Shown: positions 48,460 to 60,880, numbered from the stretch's first letter. The stretch is DNA of 64,000 nt from Parasponia andersonii (GCA_002914805.1 JXTB01000070.1:481177-545176); one strand, 5' to 3'. Program-made: numbers and translations. The notes: generated by a model from the sequence alone, not told the origin.

Positions 48460-49568
48460 AAAAGATCAACGATGGGAATGATGCTGAGGTGCATAGGCCC
48501 CATAGAGGCACAGAAGCTAATGGAAGAAATCCACGAGGGAATGTGTGGCAACCACTCCGGCGGGCGGAGCCTCACCCACAGAACCTTAACAGCTGGGTAT
48601 TTTAGGCCCTACATGATGATCGAGGTGGCCCAGTTTGTCAAGAAATGTGATAAATGCCAGAGGTTCGCCCCCTTGAAACACCAACCCATAGAAGAGTTCC
48701 ATTCAAACATAACTCCTTGGCCTTTTGCTAAGTGGGCTCTAGATATTGTCAGAGAGCTCCCAAGAAGCCCCAGGGGAAGGAGATATGTCCTACTAGCCAC
48801 CGACTATTTCACTAAATGGGTGGAAGCTGAAGCCTACGCAACCATCAATAAGGTAGACACGATTAACTTTATTTGGAAAAACATAATTTTCCAGTACAGA
48901 ATCCCGAAAGAGATACATGCCAACTATGGCACATAGTTCCAAAACGAAAAGCTCAAGGAGCTGTGTGATTTGTATGACATAAAGCTCAGTTTCTCATCTG
49001 TAAGTTACCCTCAGAGGAATGGTCAGGCAGAGGCAACGAACAAGGCCATCTTCAGTAATATTAAAAAGAACTTACATGATGATAAAATAAAGTGGTTAGA
49101 AGAGTTACTAGCCGTTATATAGGCCCATCGATCCACAGAGCAGAGGTTAATGGGAAAAACGCCCTTTGCCATGGTCTATGGTTTAGAGGCTGTGATCCCA
49201 ACTGAAATTGGCCTCCCGACCCTTCGCTCCAAAGTGATAAAAGACGCCTCATTGAAAGAGCAACAGCTAACCATAACAAAGACCTCCTTGAAGAAACAAG
49301 AGACATGGCCTTGATCCATCTGGCCTTGTACCACTAGCAAGCCAGATCTTATTACGAAAAGAAAGTTAATGCTTGCCGGTTTAACACTAGAGATTGGGTC
49401 TTGAAGGTCAGAATAGGAAATCCCTCGAAGCTAGACTCTAATTGGGTCAGACTATACATGGTGATCAAAGCGCCTGACTACGGCGCATATGTCCTAAAAG
49501 AACTCAAGATCGGGAAGAGCCTACCCAACACATAGAATGCTCAGCACTTAGAGAAATATTACGTGTAA
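48460..49568 (+). pseudogene. Tat-2 integrase, disabled
   Basis: HEGMCGNHSGG and KKCDKCQRFAP form the zinc region, and LDIVRELPRSP carries the first Asp. The second catalytic site is IHANYGT followed by a stop, where Tat-1 has IHADHGTQF, so the Asp is lost. NGQAEATN keeps the Glu. WVRLYMVIKAPDYGAYVLKEL and the end AQHLEKYYV-stop (49566-49568) are present. Further stops occur near 49120 and 49530. Confidence 0.88.
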
Positions 49569-49708
49569 GGCACATGTAAATGCTTATGTTATTAAATAGC
49601 CCAATTCCAAAGCGAATCAAGGTGTCTGCTACATAGATTTACCCACTAGTTTTCAATCCACAAGGGTCTACCCCCTAGTGCCAGACCTTTTAAGCTATTC
49701 GCACGAAT

Positions 49709-50604
49709 AAAGGTCGTACTATGGGAATCTCATCGTGCAATAAAATACTTGCCGATGGCCCAAGAAAATATATGAAGACGAATGAGCTGTGTAATAAAAT
49801 GCTTACTAGCAAATCTCACTAAAGATCATACTATGGGAATTACATTTTGTAATAAAATGCTTGTCGATAGCCAGAGAAAACGTACTAAGAGGAATGAGCT
49901 GCGTACTAAAATGCTTACTAGCAGACCTCTTTAAAAATCGTACTGTGGAAATTACATCACGCAATAAAATGCTTGTCGATGACCCGAGAAAACGTACGAA
50001 GAGGAATGAGCAGCGCAATAAAATGCTTGCCAGTAGACTTCTCTAAAGATCGTACTATGGGAATCACATCGCGTAATAAAATGCTTGTCGATGGCCAGAG
50101 AATACGTACGAAGAGGAATGAGCTGCGCAATAAAATATATGCCAGCAGATCTCTATTAAGATCGTACTGTGGGAATCACATCGTGCAATAAAATGCTTAC
50201 CGATGGCCCTAGAAAACGTACGAAGAGGAATGAGTTGTGCAACAAAATGTTTGCCAGCAGACCTCACTAAAGATCGTACTGTGGGAATCACATCGCGCAA
50301 TAAAATGCTTGCCGATAGCCCGAGAAAACGTACGAAGAGGAATGAGTTGCGCAATAAAATGCTTGCCAGCAAACCTTTCTAAAGATCGTATTGTGGGAAT
50401 CATATCGCGTGATAAAATGATTGCCGATGGCCTGAGAAAATGTATGAAAAGGAATAAGCTGCATAATAAAATGCTTGCCAGCAGACCTCACTAAAGATCA
50501 TAATGCGGGAATTGCATTGCACAATAAAATGCTTACCGATGGCCCGAGAAAACGTACAAAGGATGGGCTGCGTGAAAAACTTGCCGCCGACCCTCAAGAA
50601 ACTC
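49709..50604 (+). repeat. 112-bp tandem array, 8 units, in Tat-2 3' region
   Basis: The phrase aaagatcgtactgtggga recurs at 49709, 49821, 49933, 50045, 50157, 50269, 50381 and 50493, always 112 bases apart. Each unit has two halves that both begin with a form of gcaataaaatgcttgcc. Short frames in this array are artefacts of the repetition. Tandem arrays in this position are known in Tat/Ogre elements. Confidence 0.96.
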
Positions 50605-50653
50605 TTGCGCAATGAGGAAGAATTGAGCGACAATGCAACCTCCCCATAGAAAA

Positions 50654-51085
50654 TCTTAGCTATGCGTAAGCTGAAGATAAACGGGGTTAGGGTCTATCCA
50701 TTTGAAGTAGACCCTCCCTAGAGATCACCTTAGCTACACATAAGCTGAAGGTAAATGGGGCCAGGGTCTACCTGTTGGAAGTAGAGCCTCCCCAGAGAAT
50801 ACCTTAGTTACGCATAAGCTAAAGGTGAACAGGGTCAGGGTGTACCTTTATAAAGTAGACCATCCCTAGAGAGCACCTTAGCTACGTATAAGCTGAAGGT
50901 AAATGGGGCCAAGATCTACCCATTGGAAGTAGATCCTCCCTAGAGAACACCTTAGCTATGCATAAGTTGAAGGTAAATGGGGCCAAGGTCTACCTATTGG
51001 AAGTAGACCCTTCCCAGAGAGCACTTTAGCTACGTATAAGCTGAACGTGAACATGACCAGGGTCTACCTATCGGAAGCAGACCCA
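50654..51085 (+). repeat. 74-bp tandem array, about 6 units, in Tat-2 3' region
   Basis: The phrase cttagctacgcataagctga recurs at about 50654, 50729, 50803, 50877, 50951 and 51024. Units also contain gggtctacc and agtagacc(c)tcc. It follows the 112-bp array directly and differs from it in sequence. Confidence 0.94.
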
Positions 51086-51777
51086 GACAAGTTACGAAAG
51101 ACACTAAGCATGTAATCTTCCAGACACAAAGATGAAAGTTAAAACCAAATTCCGTTTATTGATACTTAAATTAAAGAGTTATTTGTCAGAGACAAGTCTC
51201 GAACGGACTCACAAGGACATGTTGGATTGATAATGCCCTGTTTGCTCCCAATGGGAGCCGAGTCCAGGCCTTTCCTTCTAAAGCGATGGGTCCAAGCAGG
51301 AATCAACTAACCCTTGGAGCTGGTTCCTGGCGCGATCCTATTTCAGATCGGAAAAGTCTAGCCATACGCACGGATCAAATTCTGCTAAGACAAGTCATAA
51401 TAGTAAGAATACATCCTCAGAGCCGAACGAACCGGAACTCACATCCCAATCTTTGGAGTTAACCTTATCAGTCATAGCACAGAGAGGATTTACTAATAAC
51501 TCCAAATCATATACAATTGGGCCAGACCCAGAGGTCGGCCAAACTGCCAACAAGGGAATGGTATCGTATATGATATCCGACCCTAACCACGAATGCAGGC
51601 AACAGAAGAAGAAAAATAAGATAAACGTGAAAAAAGTATGTCATTTTTCATTATTTAAATAGATGCTTGGAATAAGGGTCAGCTTTACGCTATACAGTTA
51701 GTACTTCAAACACACAAAAAAGTGAGGGTCCCTAATTACCTCTAGCAGGGTGGAGGAAAGGGAGGGGGTGACGCCGG
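51086..51777. other. Spacer between repeat arrays and antisense gene in Tat-2
   Basis: I see no domain. It should include the 3' UTR of the antisense gene on the minus strand. A 69-codon plus-strand frame at 51453-51662 has no recognisable features. Confidence 0.5.
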
Positions 51778-54700
51778 CTATGGCACTTGGCTCAGCTTTG
51801 GCAGTGAATGGCATATCAGGTTTGGAGTCGCACTTGACGCTCTGTCAGTTAAAGTGCTAGGTCCAGGCTGACCCTCAAGAATCTCTGTGGCTTGTTCTGG
51901 AAGACCAGAAGCAAGCACGATCTCTTTGGCGACTGAGGCAAATATAGAGGGTCGATCATTCTCTTCGTCAAGTATCTTTAATACGTTAGCAGGATATATG
52001 ATGTTAATCTCATCCCCTACTTGTTGCATATAGTACCCAACGGAGTAATGGTCCCTTTTGATGCCATTCTGCTCATCAAACTAGTCTGGCGTGACCACCT
52101 CTCTGTGGCCGTCAAATTCCCTATTCTCTGAGCCAGACCTATAGCTTTCCACAGAATGAATGTCCACCTGCCTCTGGTATCTTATCTTCAGCTTCTCTAC
52201 GTCTGCCAGCCTATCTTTTAGTGCCGCCAGTCTCAGTTCCGCTTGCTACTACAACAAGTTGATCAGAAGAGTGTTAATATCGGCAAGGTCCTCACTGCCC
52301 TTGCGAGTCAGCTCCACCTGAGCTTCCACCAGTTTGTGGTGATCCAAATAGAGATGGTGGATTACCTCGTTGGACTGGTCGAGTTTGCACTATAGGGAAT
52401 GACCCTCTAACTTGGCTTTCGCCTCGGCTTTCCTTGCCTCCTTAGTCTGATCGATGAATCTATCACGAGTGATGAAAGTCAGTCCCATCTTGTCCCCTGC
52501 ATTCTGCAACTCCCGCTCCTTGACCTTGAGCTAATCTTAGGCCAACCGGGCAACCTCGGTCTCTGAGTGCAGACCTGGAACCTCAGCCTCAAGCGACTGG
52601 ACCCTTTTCTTTGCCTCGGCCAAGCTGGTAGCCAACTCTTCACGTCCGGCCCTCTCGAATCTCAAGGCATGAGCCACCACACTGCTAACCTTCGCTTTGT
52701 CAAAGCTTCGATATAGGTCAAAGTCCACCCTCAATGCAACAAGGGTGACCTCACTCTACTTGGTCCCTGCAGCACAGGCATTCAGCTATCCGGTTAGCTC
52801 TCGGACATGAGAGGAATAGAAAGACTGAATGGCAGATAACTACAGAATATAAAAAAAAAGGGAGTCAGTATTCAACAAAGATACCAAAACCATGGACTTG
52901 ACTGCTAAACGAAACAAATGTTTTCCAGGGAGAGCACCTCTAGCTTAAACTTCGTGGCTAGATCCTCTCCATGAGCATCATTTGCATTCGAGGAACGTGA
53001 GCCCTCCCTGCCTACTGCGAGGACACTTTCTTCCCCTGCCAAGAGCACTCCAGTAGCCTCTTTTGATGTCCCTGGAGTAGGGAGGGTAGGGGCAGTAGAG
53101 GATGGGGTGTCTACAAGTGCACCTTATGTGACAACCAGAGGTGGCGCACCCTTAGCAGAATAAGCCCCCATGACTGCTACAGCTTCAGCAGCCCCGACAA
53201 TCACCTTACTTAGAGACCCACTTGGCTATAATTTTTTGGTCTTGTCTTGACAAACACTCTCGGATGGGCTGCCATACGCAGACCTCCTTTCTCCTCATGA
53301 AAGTCAGGGTAGCCCCATCATTGCCACTATTTGAAGAAGGGCAGTCCTGCCTCTCTTCCTCATCGGACTTTCCTTCATCCTTGACGGGCCGACTTCTCGA
53401 CCCCGCTTCGTAGAGATCGGGTGAGGGGAAGATAGATGAGACTTCAGCCTAGGAACCCCCCTCGCTGAGTTCGGCAATTTCCCCACGAGGGAGAGCGGAA
53501 CCGGACCTCGTGCTCGTCTTCGAGCCGGAACTAGGGGCAGAAGGAGCCGGCGCAACAAGCTCCCCTGGCAGGCTCAAAGGTGTCCCTTTACCGCACCTGG
53601 TCTTTATGGCCAGTGCCTACCGAGTCGCGGGCATACCTGCCTCAGGGGAAGGTGCCACGAGCGCGTCATCCTCTGATACGAATAGACCTTCCAGCTCATC
53701 ATCCGAGCCTGTTCTTTGGGTGGCAACTCCCTGCCCCCGGCCTTGTCCTTAGAGAATACCACCAGACGCCGACCAGCAAAAACCTTGGATCGGGCTCTGT
53801 GGGCGATGGTACTCCCTTGGCTGGGGAGGGATTTGCCGAAGGGCTAGTGTCCAAACCTGCAGAAGCACGCAATGTGATTAAAATGCAGCCATGACCTAAT
53901 CGATGAAGCCCTAGGGCACGAAACGGACTCACCCCTAACCCTTTTGGGGGCAACGTTTTCCTCACTTCGGAACCCTACGCACTCATTTTTCACGAGCTTC
54001 ATCGCCTCTTTGAGCTCATGACTAGTGGGTACCATCAGGTCATTGGGACCTACCAACTGGTTTGAGGCCATAATCTGACGATCGACCATAGCAATACGAT
54101 TCTGCTCATTTCGGTGGAACCAGTTTAGAGCTGAAGCATCAAGCTGGCTCCGAAGATGCTTGGTGATAACCCATGTGTCCAGCGGAAAGAGGAGATATGA
54201 GACCATCCTTGGCACCATGTTCATCACCTGGGGATTCAGAACGGCCTGAATGTGTCGGGAATCTCTAGAAGATCCAAAGACGATGACCCCCTCCAGCTCT
54301 TTGAGCTGCCCCGCCGACAGTCGTGGCTCAAACCTATTTTCCTCCACAGAGGCTGCGTGAGGCCAGATATCATGAGAAAAAATGGACAAAGTGCACGTAA
54401 ATCCAAAAAAAAACATAACTCAATACTTTGCAGGAAAATTGGGAGAATTTGGAAACGCTCCCCGTTCACCCAAGGAGAGCACCACACCCCTCTGACGGTG
54501 TATAACCTGGAGTGAGAATCCCATTGCTTGTCTGACCTTGGCAAGCCCTAAAAAACATGGCGCCCCGGAAGCGGCTGGAGGTAAAAAGTAGAGCAAGAGA
54601 TCTTTTAGGGGATAAGGGTAAGCTTGTAGGCATAGAAGACCACCTCTAGGTCGATATACATATTGAAGAGGACCGATAGAGTAGAGAGCTCCATCAGGAT

Positions 54701-54970
54701 CATGACCTTGTTGGCGTTCAACTACATCGGGTAAATCCTCGTTAGGTTGAAGAACTGGTGGACTAGAGGAGGGAGGGGAAACCACAACCACTCCAAGTGT
54801 TTCCTCCCTAAGACGACAGAGCCTTCAGGGGCAGAGGGGTAGAGGTACCAGTCTGTCAGGCCCTCGACCCTTTGCAAGGTGACTCCGCTAGGGAAGCAAA
54901 GTTGCCTCCTTACTGAGCCTAACTCGGAATCCATGATAGAGCAGAGTTTCTGACTCTGATTCGGAGCCAT
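51778..54970 (-). pseudogene. Antisense ORF (aORF) of Tat-2 with three small introns, interrupted by stops
   Basis: Tat-lineage elements such as Grande and Retand are known to carry an extra ORF in antisense between pol and the 3' LTR. Here the start is at 54970 (MAPNQSQKLCSIMDSELGSV). Exon 1 runs to about 54427, with FPSGVTLQRVEGLTDWYLYP and LPRSDKQWDSHSRL, resembling the plant 'putative gypsy type transposon' domain. Introns with GT-AG ends fit at 54426-54353, 53932-53857 and 52937-52842, each keeping the frame. Exon 2 has KELEGVIVFGSSRDSRH and ELKEAMKLVKNECVGF. Exon 4 is coiled-coil (SLAEAKKRVQSLEAEV) and ends SLPKLSQVP at 51778. In-frame stops (about 54722, 54600 and others) disable this copy. 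The middle of exon 3 is too decayed to trace. The function of the family is unknown. Confidence 0.72.
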
Positions 54971-55118
54971 TATCGTGAGGGCGATCAAAAAGAGCGAGAG
55001 TTTCGAGAAAAAAGGAGGATTCAGAAACCTTAAGATCTGAGAAGGTTGGATATTTCGAAAGAAAGGAAGTAAGAGCACTTGGAGATTTTGGTAAAGTAAG
55101 AGATGAAGACAAGTGCGG

Positions 55119-55127
55119 TTTTTATAG
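55119..55127 (-). promoter_or_regulatory. TATA-like box upstream of the antisense gene
   Basis: The minus strand reads ctataaaaa about 150 bases before the aORF ATG. It lies inside the element between the aORF and the LTR, so the gene may use its own promoter. This is a motif match only. Confidence 0.5.
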
Positions 55128-55202
55128 AAGAGAAGTCGAAAAGTTTCCTCTGGAGGAGAACTGTGCGAGGAATTTACATGGCACAGGTTGACATGTGCCA
55201 GA

Positions 55203-55525
55203 TGTGGGGTCCACTCCAGGATTGTGCACTATGTGAATGGTTATGTGGCAAAACAGACAGCAGATGATACACTGTTCAACACATGGCCAAGAGGATCGTT
55301 GGAAAGCCACATAAGTCGCACGTGATACAGCACGGGCCCATTAATTGTCACAGGCCAAGGCCAAATCCATCTCAGACCCCGGATGGGTTCAACCCAATCT
55401 AATTCTTGCCTCGACAGCTGGGGTTCAGAAGCCTTGAGGGTTTTCTACCAGAAGATCATTGGGGGCAGAACGCCGATCCAGACCTAGACAGGGCATTCAA
55501 TGCGATCCTAGATTTACATGCACTA
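55203..55525 (+). repeat. Truncated Tat LTR
   Basis: It starts tgtggggtccactcc and is collinear with the first roughly 320 bases of the Tat-2 LTR (gtcgcacgtgata, gcctcgacagctgggg, cattcaatgcgatcctag), then stops. It is more divergent from 35076-35908 than the LTR at 55586. Confidence 0.85.
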
Positions 55526-55585
55526 GTATCAGTAATTGGAGAATAATGACTATAATGAGCCACACATACCCTTCAAATTAGCGGT

Positions 55586-56413
55586 TGTGCGGTCCATTAT
55601 TAGATCATGCACTACGTGGACGGTTAAGTGATAGGACAAATAGTAGAGGACACACCGTTCGACACGTGTCCAAGAGGATCGTCGTAAAGCCACATAAGTC
55701 GCATATGATACGACATAGGCTGCTGGTTGTCATAGGCCAGGGCCGAATCCATCTTAGACCCTGGACGGGTTCAGCCCAATATAAAACTTGCCTCGACAGC
55801 TAGGGGTCAGAAGCCTTGAGAGTCTTTCGCCAGAAGATCGTTGGGGGCAGCGCGCCGCTTCAGACCCAGACAGGGTATCCAATGCGATCTTGGGTAGGAG
55901 TGCACATTGGGCAAACCGTCCCAACAGGACAGCGGGTTGTCGAACCCTCGCCCTTGCCAGGATCATACCGTTGGAGACGGGGGAAAATAGATCGCAACAA
56001 TGTAGGGAAAATTACAGTAATCACGACTCGAGATTTCCGAAATAAGTCATGATGAGAAAATGGTACTCGATCCTGGGGAGCCAGTAGGTTCTCGATTCTA
56101 GGATAAAATATATATGCCACACATTCCCCCGAAAAAGGGGAACAATAGAAAGAAAAACTCTGATAAGCAAAAAAAAAAATTAGTTCTTTCCTATTCAATA
56201 TTAAGAGAAAATATCTGATTTAAGTATTGGAGAGTCTTTGCAGATGGCCGCCCCTCCTCTCCGATCTGGCTTGAGATCAAAAGCGTCCTGAGATAGTAAA
56301 TACACGTAGACAGTTGGAAGGAACAACACCAACAACTTAAAGATATGTGAATAGTTGGCAAGAACAACACCAACATGAAGTCACGTAAACAGTTGGTAAG
56401 TACAGCTCCAACA
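55586..56413 (+). repeat. Tat-2 3' LTR (full length, 828 bp)
   Basis: It starts tgtgcggtccattatt and ends agctccaaca, collinear with 35076-35908 throughout. The neighbouring pentamers gcggt and atatt do not match each other, nor does atatt match the 5' flank gtaat. Confidence 0.9.
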
Positions 56414-57839
56414 ATATTAAACTTTATTAACGGAAAAATGGCATTATTGTGATCATGTAATGTGTTTTCTCTCGGTAATCAAAATGATATATCAATGAGT
56501 ACGTCAATTTACTTATTTATATTATATTTAGTCAGTTTGATAACAAGGTAATTATGAAACGCTTTCAAGACTTAGAAACTGGCTCCACACAAATTGCAGG
56601 ACTCGAGTATTTATTAATTATGAATTATAGTATTTGGCAATTTCAATTAAATGATTAAAATAGCGCTAGACCTGTTCGATAAAAATCATGGCTCTGTCAC
56701 TGTCTATCACTATCTATAGTAATGCTGTACATGGTTGCAGCACCAAGAATCACGTGTCTCCAAAAAGCCCCGCTCCTCCTCCCAGCCACCGGCACGATTG
56801 TGCCTCGCCACTCCTTTTGGGGCTCTGCCACTCAAAAATAGGTATTCGTCACTTTTCGCCATGGATCCTATATTTCAAGGAATTTTAGTTTTTGCCCAGT
56901 TGATTTATAGGTATTAATTTGAGCTGTGATGTGTGTTTTTTTTTCTTATTAATTAGATGTTAACATGCTTGACTTGTTGTAAATGATTGTTCCTTTGATT
57001 TAAGTCTGTATTTGCTTTTTTTTTTTTCCCCGGTTCTTGTTTGTCTTTAGTTTTGAGCAATATATATAAAGCTGGTTGCTTAAATGTCTCGTGTGATAAA
57101 AGATTTTATATGAACGTAAGCTAAAACTGGTGAAATGACTTTTACATTTAAATTATGTATATTTTTCTTGGAATCCAAATATGACAAATTACTGTATAAG
57201 AGCAGAGATTTTTTTTTTTGTTTTTAATTCTTATTTTTTTCTTTTAGCTTGGCTTAGCTTAGCTTGTAAGTGCTTCAACTTTAAGGTTACTAATTGCTAT
57301 GAAGCATGTGTACTGACACTAGCAACAAGTGGAAATTATGATTTGGGTTTAAAGATCATATTGTGTTCTCCACAATGACAGCGGTTTCTAAATGTAGGCA
57401 GGGCGGGAGTCTATTTGGCCACATGATCCTCATTCAGGATGGAGCCACTATGTCGTAATTCTTCGTGGACTTTCCTGCGTATCAAGAGGTTCAGACCTTG
57501 TATAATTTTCTAGTTTATATGTTTTTTCAGTTTAGATCTTCTATTCGAGTACACATGTTTATGAGTGTTTGTTTTGGTCTTTTTAATTTTTATTCTTCTT
57601 TACCCTCAGCCATTGAACAGAAATAATTGGCAAATGGTTGTGTATTTCTATCCAACATTTAAGCTATACTTCATTTGTAGTTTCTATGCAACATTTAAGT
57701 TATACATCATTTGTAGCCTCCGTAACATTTCGTTAAGATATTTCTTATAAAAGTGAATTACATTAACGTTTTTTTCTCGTCATTTATTTGATATTCACAA
57801 TATTATTGTTTTTTTTATTAATATTCATTCACAATAGTT
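56414..57839. other. Intergenic DNA right of Tat-2
   Basis: AT-rich. A GC-richer patch at 56730-56870 has a 66-codon frame without recognisable features. I see no gene I can support. Confidence 0.5.
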
Positions 57840-58800
57840 CTATAGGGTTTAAGTTAGTATACAATAGTATAAGAAATCAAATTGGTTACTACTAACCTAT
57901 ATAGGACCGATAATAAATAAATAGTCACCGATCTTGTAAACTAGTTACCGGAGTCAATTGATCATCAAACATCAATCCTGTAATTTAATTATTTACTAAG
58001 AAAACCAAAAGCTTACATTCTCCAAAAATAGAAACTAAATTAGTTATCATAAACTAGAAATTATATTAGTTTCTTCTAGAAACTAGTAATTTATAAATAA
58101 TTAATGGTTACTAATTTCTGGGGGCTTAATTTTATAAGTGATCGGTGTTAAAGCTAATAATCATTAGTTATTGGAAACTAATAACTGATTTTCTTGTTGG
58201 AAAATAGTCATTAATTTTCTACTTGGACATTCTAAGAATAGATTATTAGTTTAATCTTATAATGGTTACCGAAGAAATTAGTCACCAATTTTGTATTTCA
58301 TCATTCTTGAAATTACTAAATGAATTGATTACTAGAAATTAGAAGCAATTTAGTAGTAATCAATTTGGTTATTCAAAATTAGAAATTAAATTAATTTTTA
58401 CCACTAATTAGAAACTAATTTATTATTAATTTAATTACAAGATAAACCAATTTCCATATGATCTAGTAACTAGTTTTTTTTTTGTTTTCTTTTTAAATTT
58501 ATTTATTTTTTATTTTTATAACGATCAATTTTATTACTAGAAACTAATTGTTAATCTTGTCATCGTCTCTGTTGAAATTAGTAACAAAACTATTGCTTAA
58601 CCAGTAATCAATCTTATTATTGATTAATCTTAAACCTAGCAACTAAATCAATTACTGGTTGCCCTTGAACTCATTAACAAAATCGCTTATTGAAAACTAT
58701 TAACCAAATTAATCAATGGAAACTCAAAATTCGTAACAAATTAGTCACTCAAAATTCGTAACAAATTAATTTTTGACGACTAGTAACTAAATTGGTGATG
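57840..58800. repeat. Region of degenerate 'actagaaactaatt' motifs
   Basis: Variants of gttactagaaactaattt occur many times in both orientations, for example near 58060, 58160, 58330, 58410, 58530 and 58770. The spacing is irregular. It may be the repeat-rich interior or subterminal part of an unknown transposon. No clear ends were found. Confidence 0.55.
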
Positions 58801-60320
58801 TAATTATAATTTTAGTACACTATATCTAAAATATTGTATATAAGAATTTAATGCAACATATACCTGCACCAATTGTCAGTGTGACTTAAGAATTTAATGA
58901 AGCGATATTCCCGCGCCAATTCTCACTATAAATTATGACAAATTTCTGAAAAAATCTAGGTAACCGTCCTAAATTTGTACCAATCTACTCATAAAGAAAT
59001 TATATTTGCACCACATAATTTTTCAATCTCTCTGTGCAGAGTTTTCCTAACTAAATCTAAAATGTAATATATCTAAGCACGAATTATAGCATATATACAC
59101 ATTCAAATCTAATACTTTGTCACTTCAAAATAACTTAGACATTTATAATTTCACAGAAGTTGCAAAATCGAAAATTTGCTATGCTCTAAATAATCTCTCA
59201 TGACAAGCATTACATTATAATTCAAATTTAAATAATGTAGAAAATCTTCATAGGAAGATATTCGTTAATTTGAACTCTACCATAGTCCTTAACTATTTAT
59301 AATATAGTATCTGCATACACCAAGCATGCATAAACTCTATAATAAAGAAAATGTCAAAACGTCATTTAACATTTATTATCTAGCAAATATGCACGCTCCA
59401 AAAGGATAATTTGAAATAAGTGCTAAATATAAAAAGCAGTTACAACATCTCAAGAAAATAATTGCCATAATCTTTTTCAAATAATATTACACATAATTCA
59501 TAGCTCAAATAATTGCATGAAAGCTCAAATACATACAATTAACTAATCAGAATGAACAAATAAAATACTTCCACTAAATGTCAAATCCTACCATTTTTAG
59601 CAATGAAATATTACTCTTTGCAATAAATATAGCATATATTTATGGCAATTTTATAGCAATATAATAAGTAAAAAATATCTCATAGTGCACAAATATGCAT
59701 ACCGATTTATAAATGCTAAGCAATCAAGCAATTATATCCAAAAAAAATATGCCAACTATACATCTGCATGCTCAGACAATTATTTCGTGCTGACCAAATA
59801 TGTAGCTAAAAACATACTGTGTAATTACCAAAAATATATGCAAAATAACTGAATTTTAGGCCTAATTAAGTAAATGTCTATTTTTAAATATTATATTAAA
59901 ATATTTAGCTAAGTGTAAGATATTATATACAAAATATAAAAATTTATATATACCTTTCAGAACATTAACTATAAGGAATATCACTATAATTCTCTTCGAA
60001 AATATTATATATATATATATAAGTTACCAATATGTATATATATATTTTTTAGCTGTTAGATTATCATATGATGGTGATCTAATGGCTATAATAAGGTACA
60101 TAAAAAGACGTATATCATTAATATTTTTTTTTTTAATATAAAAAAATTTGCTTGATAAATTTTTATTGGTCAAAATGATATCTACGCATAGATAAAAAGA
60201 AAATCTACCAGATTGGTGCCTATATATATATATATATCATTATAATTATTTTTAAGATAATGATGTTAATGTTACTATGATTTTGACAAATATTAGGGAC
60301 ATAAGAAGACTTGGAATTTT
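58801..60320. other. AT-rich intergenic DNA
   Basis: No gene found. (AT)n tracts are near 60008 and 60222. Confidence 0.55.
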
Positions 60321-60328
60321 AGTACATT

Positions 60329-60880
60329 TAGGACTAACAATTCGTGTTATTGTATCGTGTTCGAGTCGGCACGATTATGATACGACACGATAATACCCAA
60401 CCTGACCATAACACAATAAATAAACGTGTCAAAACTTAAACTTGAATACGACATGATTAATACACTTATAACACGACATGACACATGTAACCCGTTTAAT
60501 AAATATGTCATGTATAATGTTATGGCTATTTGACATGATTATTCAAAATTGATACGATTATTCTAATTTAACTCGATTATACACTAATTAATTCAATTTT
60601 ACACATAAAATATGTTTCGAATTAATCAAAATCACATTTAAAATATTAGTAAGTGTATTGCATTAGTGTCGTATCGACACGATAGGAAAACAATCTATTT
60701 AATTACTGGGTTACAAGGGTATTTTTTGGATTAAACGGGTTTACCCGAAATCCACCCGTTTATTATACATGTTACACGTGTCAACTCAAAATTGACACAA
60801 AAATTAAATAGGTCACCTAAACTCATTTATTTTATGTCATTTTTGAGTTCATCGTATCGTGTAGAAAATTACTAGCCCTA
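60329..60880. mobile_element. 552-bp hAT-type MITE with perfect 8-bp TSD
   Basis: The octamer agtacatt flanks both ends (60321-60328 and 60881-60888). The termini taggactaacaatt and aattactagcccta are imperfect inverted repeats of the hAT kind. The interior contains multiple cgtgt/acacga motifs in both orientations (gtatcgtgttcgagtcg, atacgacacgataat, catcgtatcgtgta). There is no coding capacity. Confidence 0.88.

Larger units (their letters stand above)
35076..56413 (+). mobile_element. Tat-2: Ty3/gypsy Tat-type element enlarged by nested insertions
   Basis: In plus orientation it has LTR, PBS, gag, protease, RT, RNase H, second RNase H, integrase, tandem repeats, an antisense gene and a final LTR. 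Proteins are close relatives of Tat-1. Interruptions are a duplicated block plus chromovirus and solo LTR (39429-45740) and a second solo LTR (46672-48459). Without them the element would be about 13 kb. Flanking pentamers (gtaat at 35071-35075, atatt at 56414-56418) do not match, and an extra truncated LTR stands before the last one, so the 3' end is rearranged. All frames are interrupted. Confidence 0.88.

Noticed and set aside
49861..50633. Several overlapping open frames in the 112-bp array
   Set aside because: 112 is not a multiple of three, so the frames arise by chance from the repeat and change between units.
53222..53894. Plus-strand open frames across the Tat-2 antisense gene
   Set aside because: They lie opposite the Pro/Ser-rich part of the antisense gene and have no recognisable domain.
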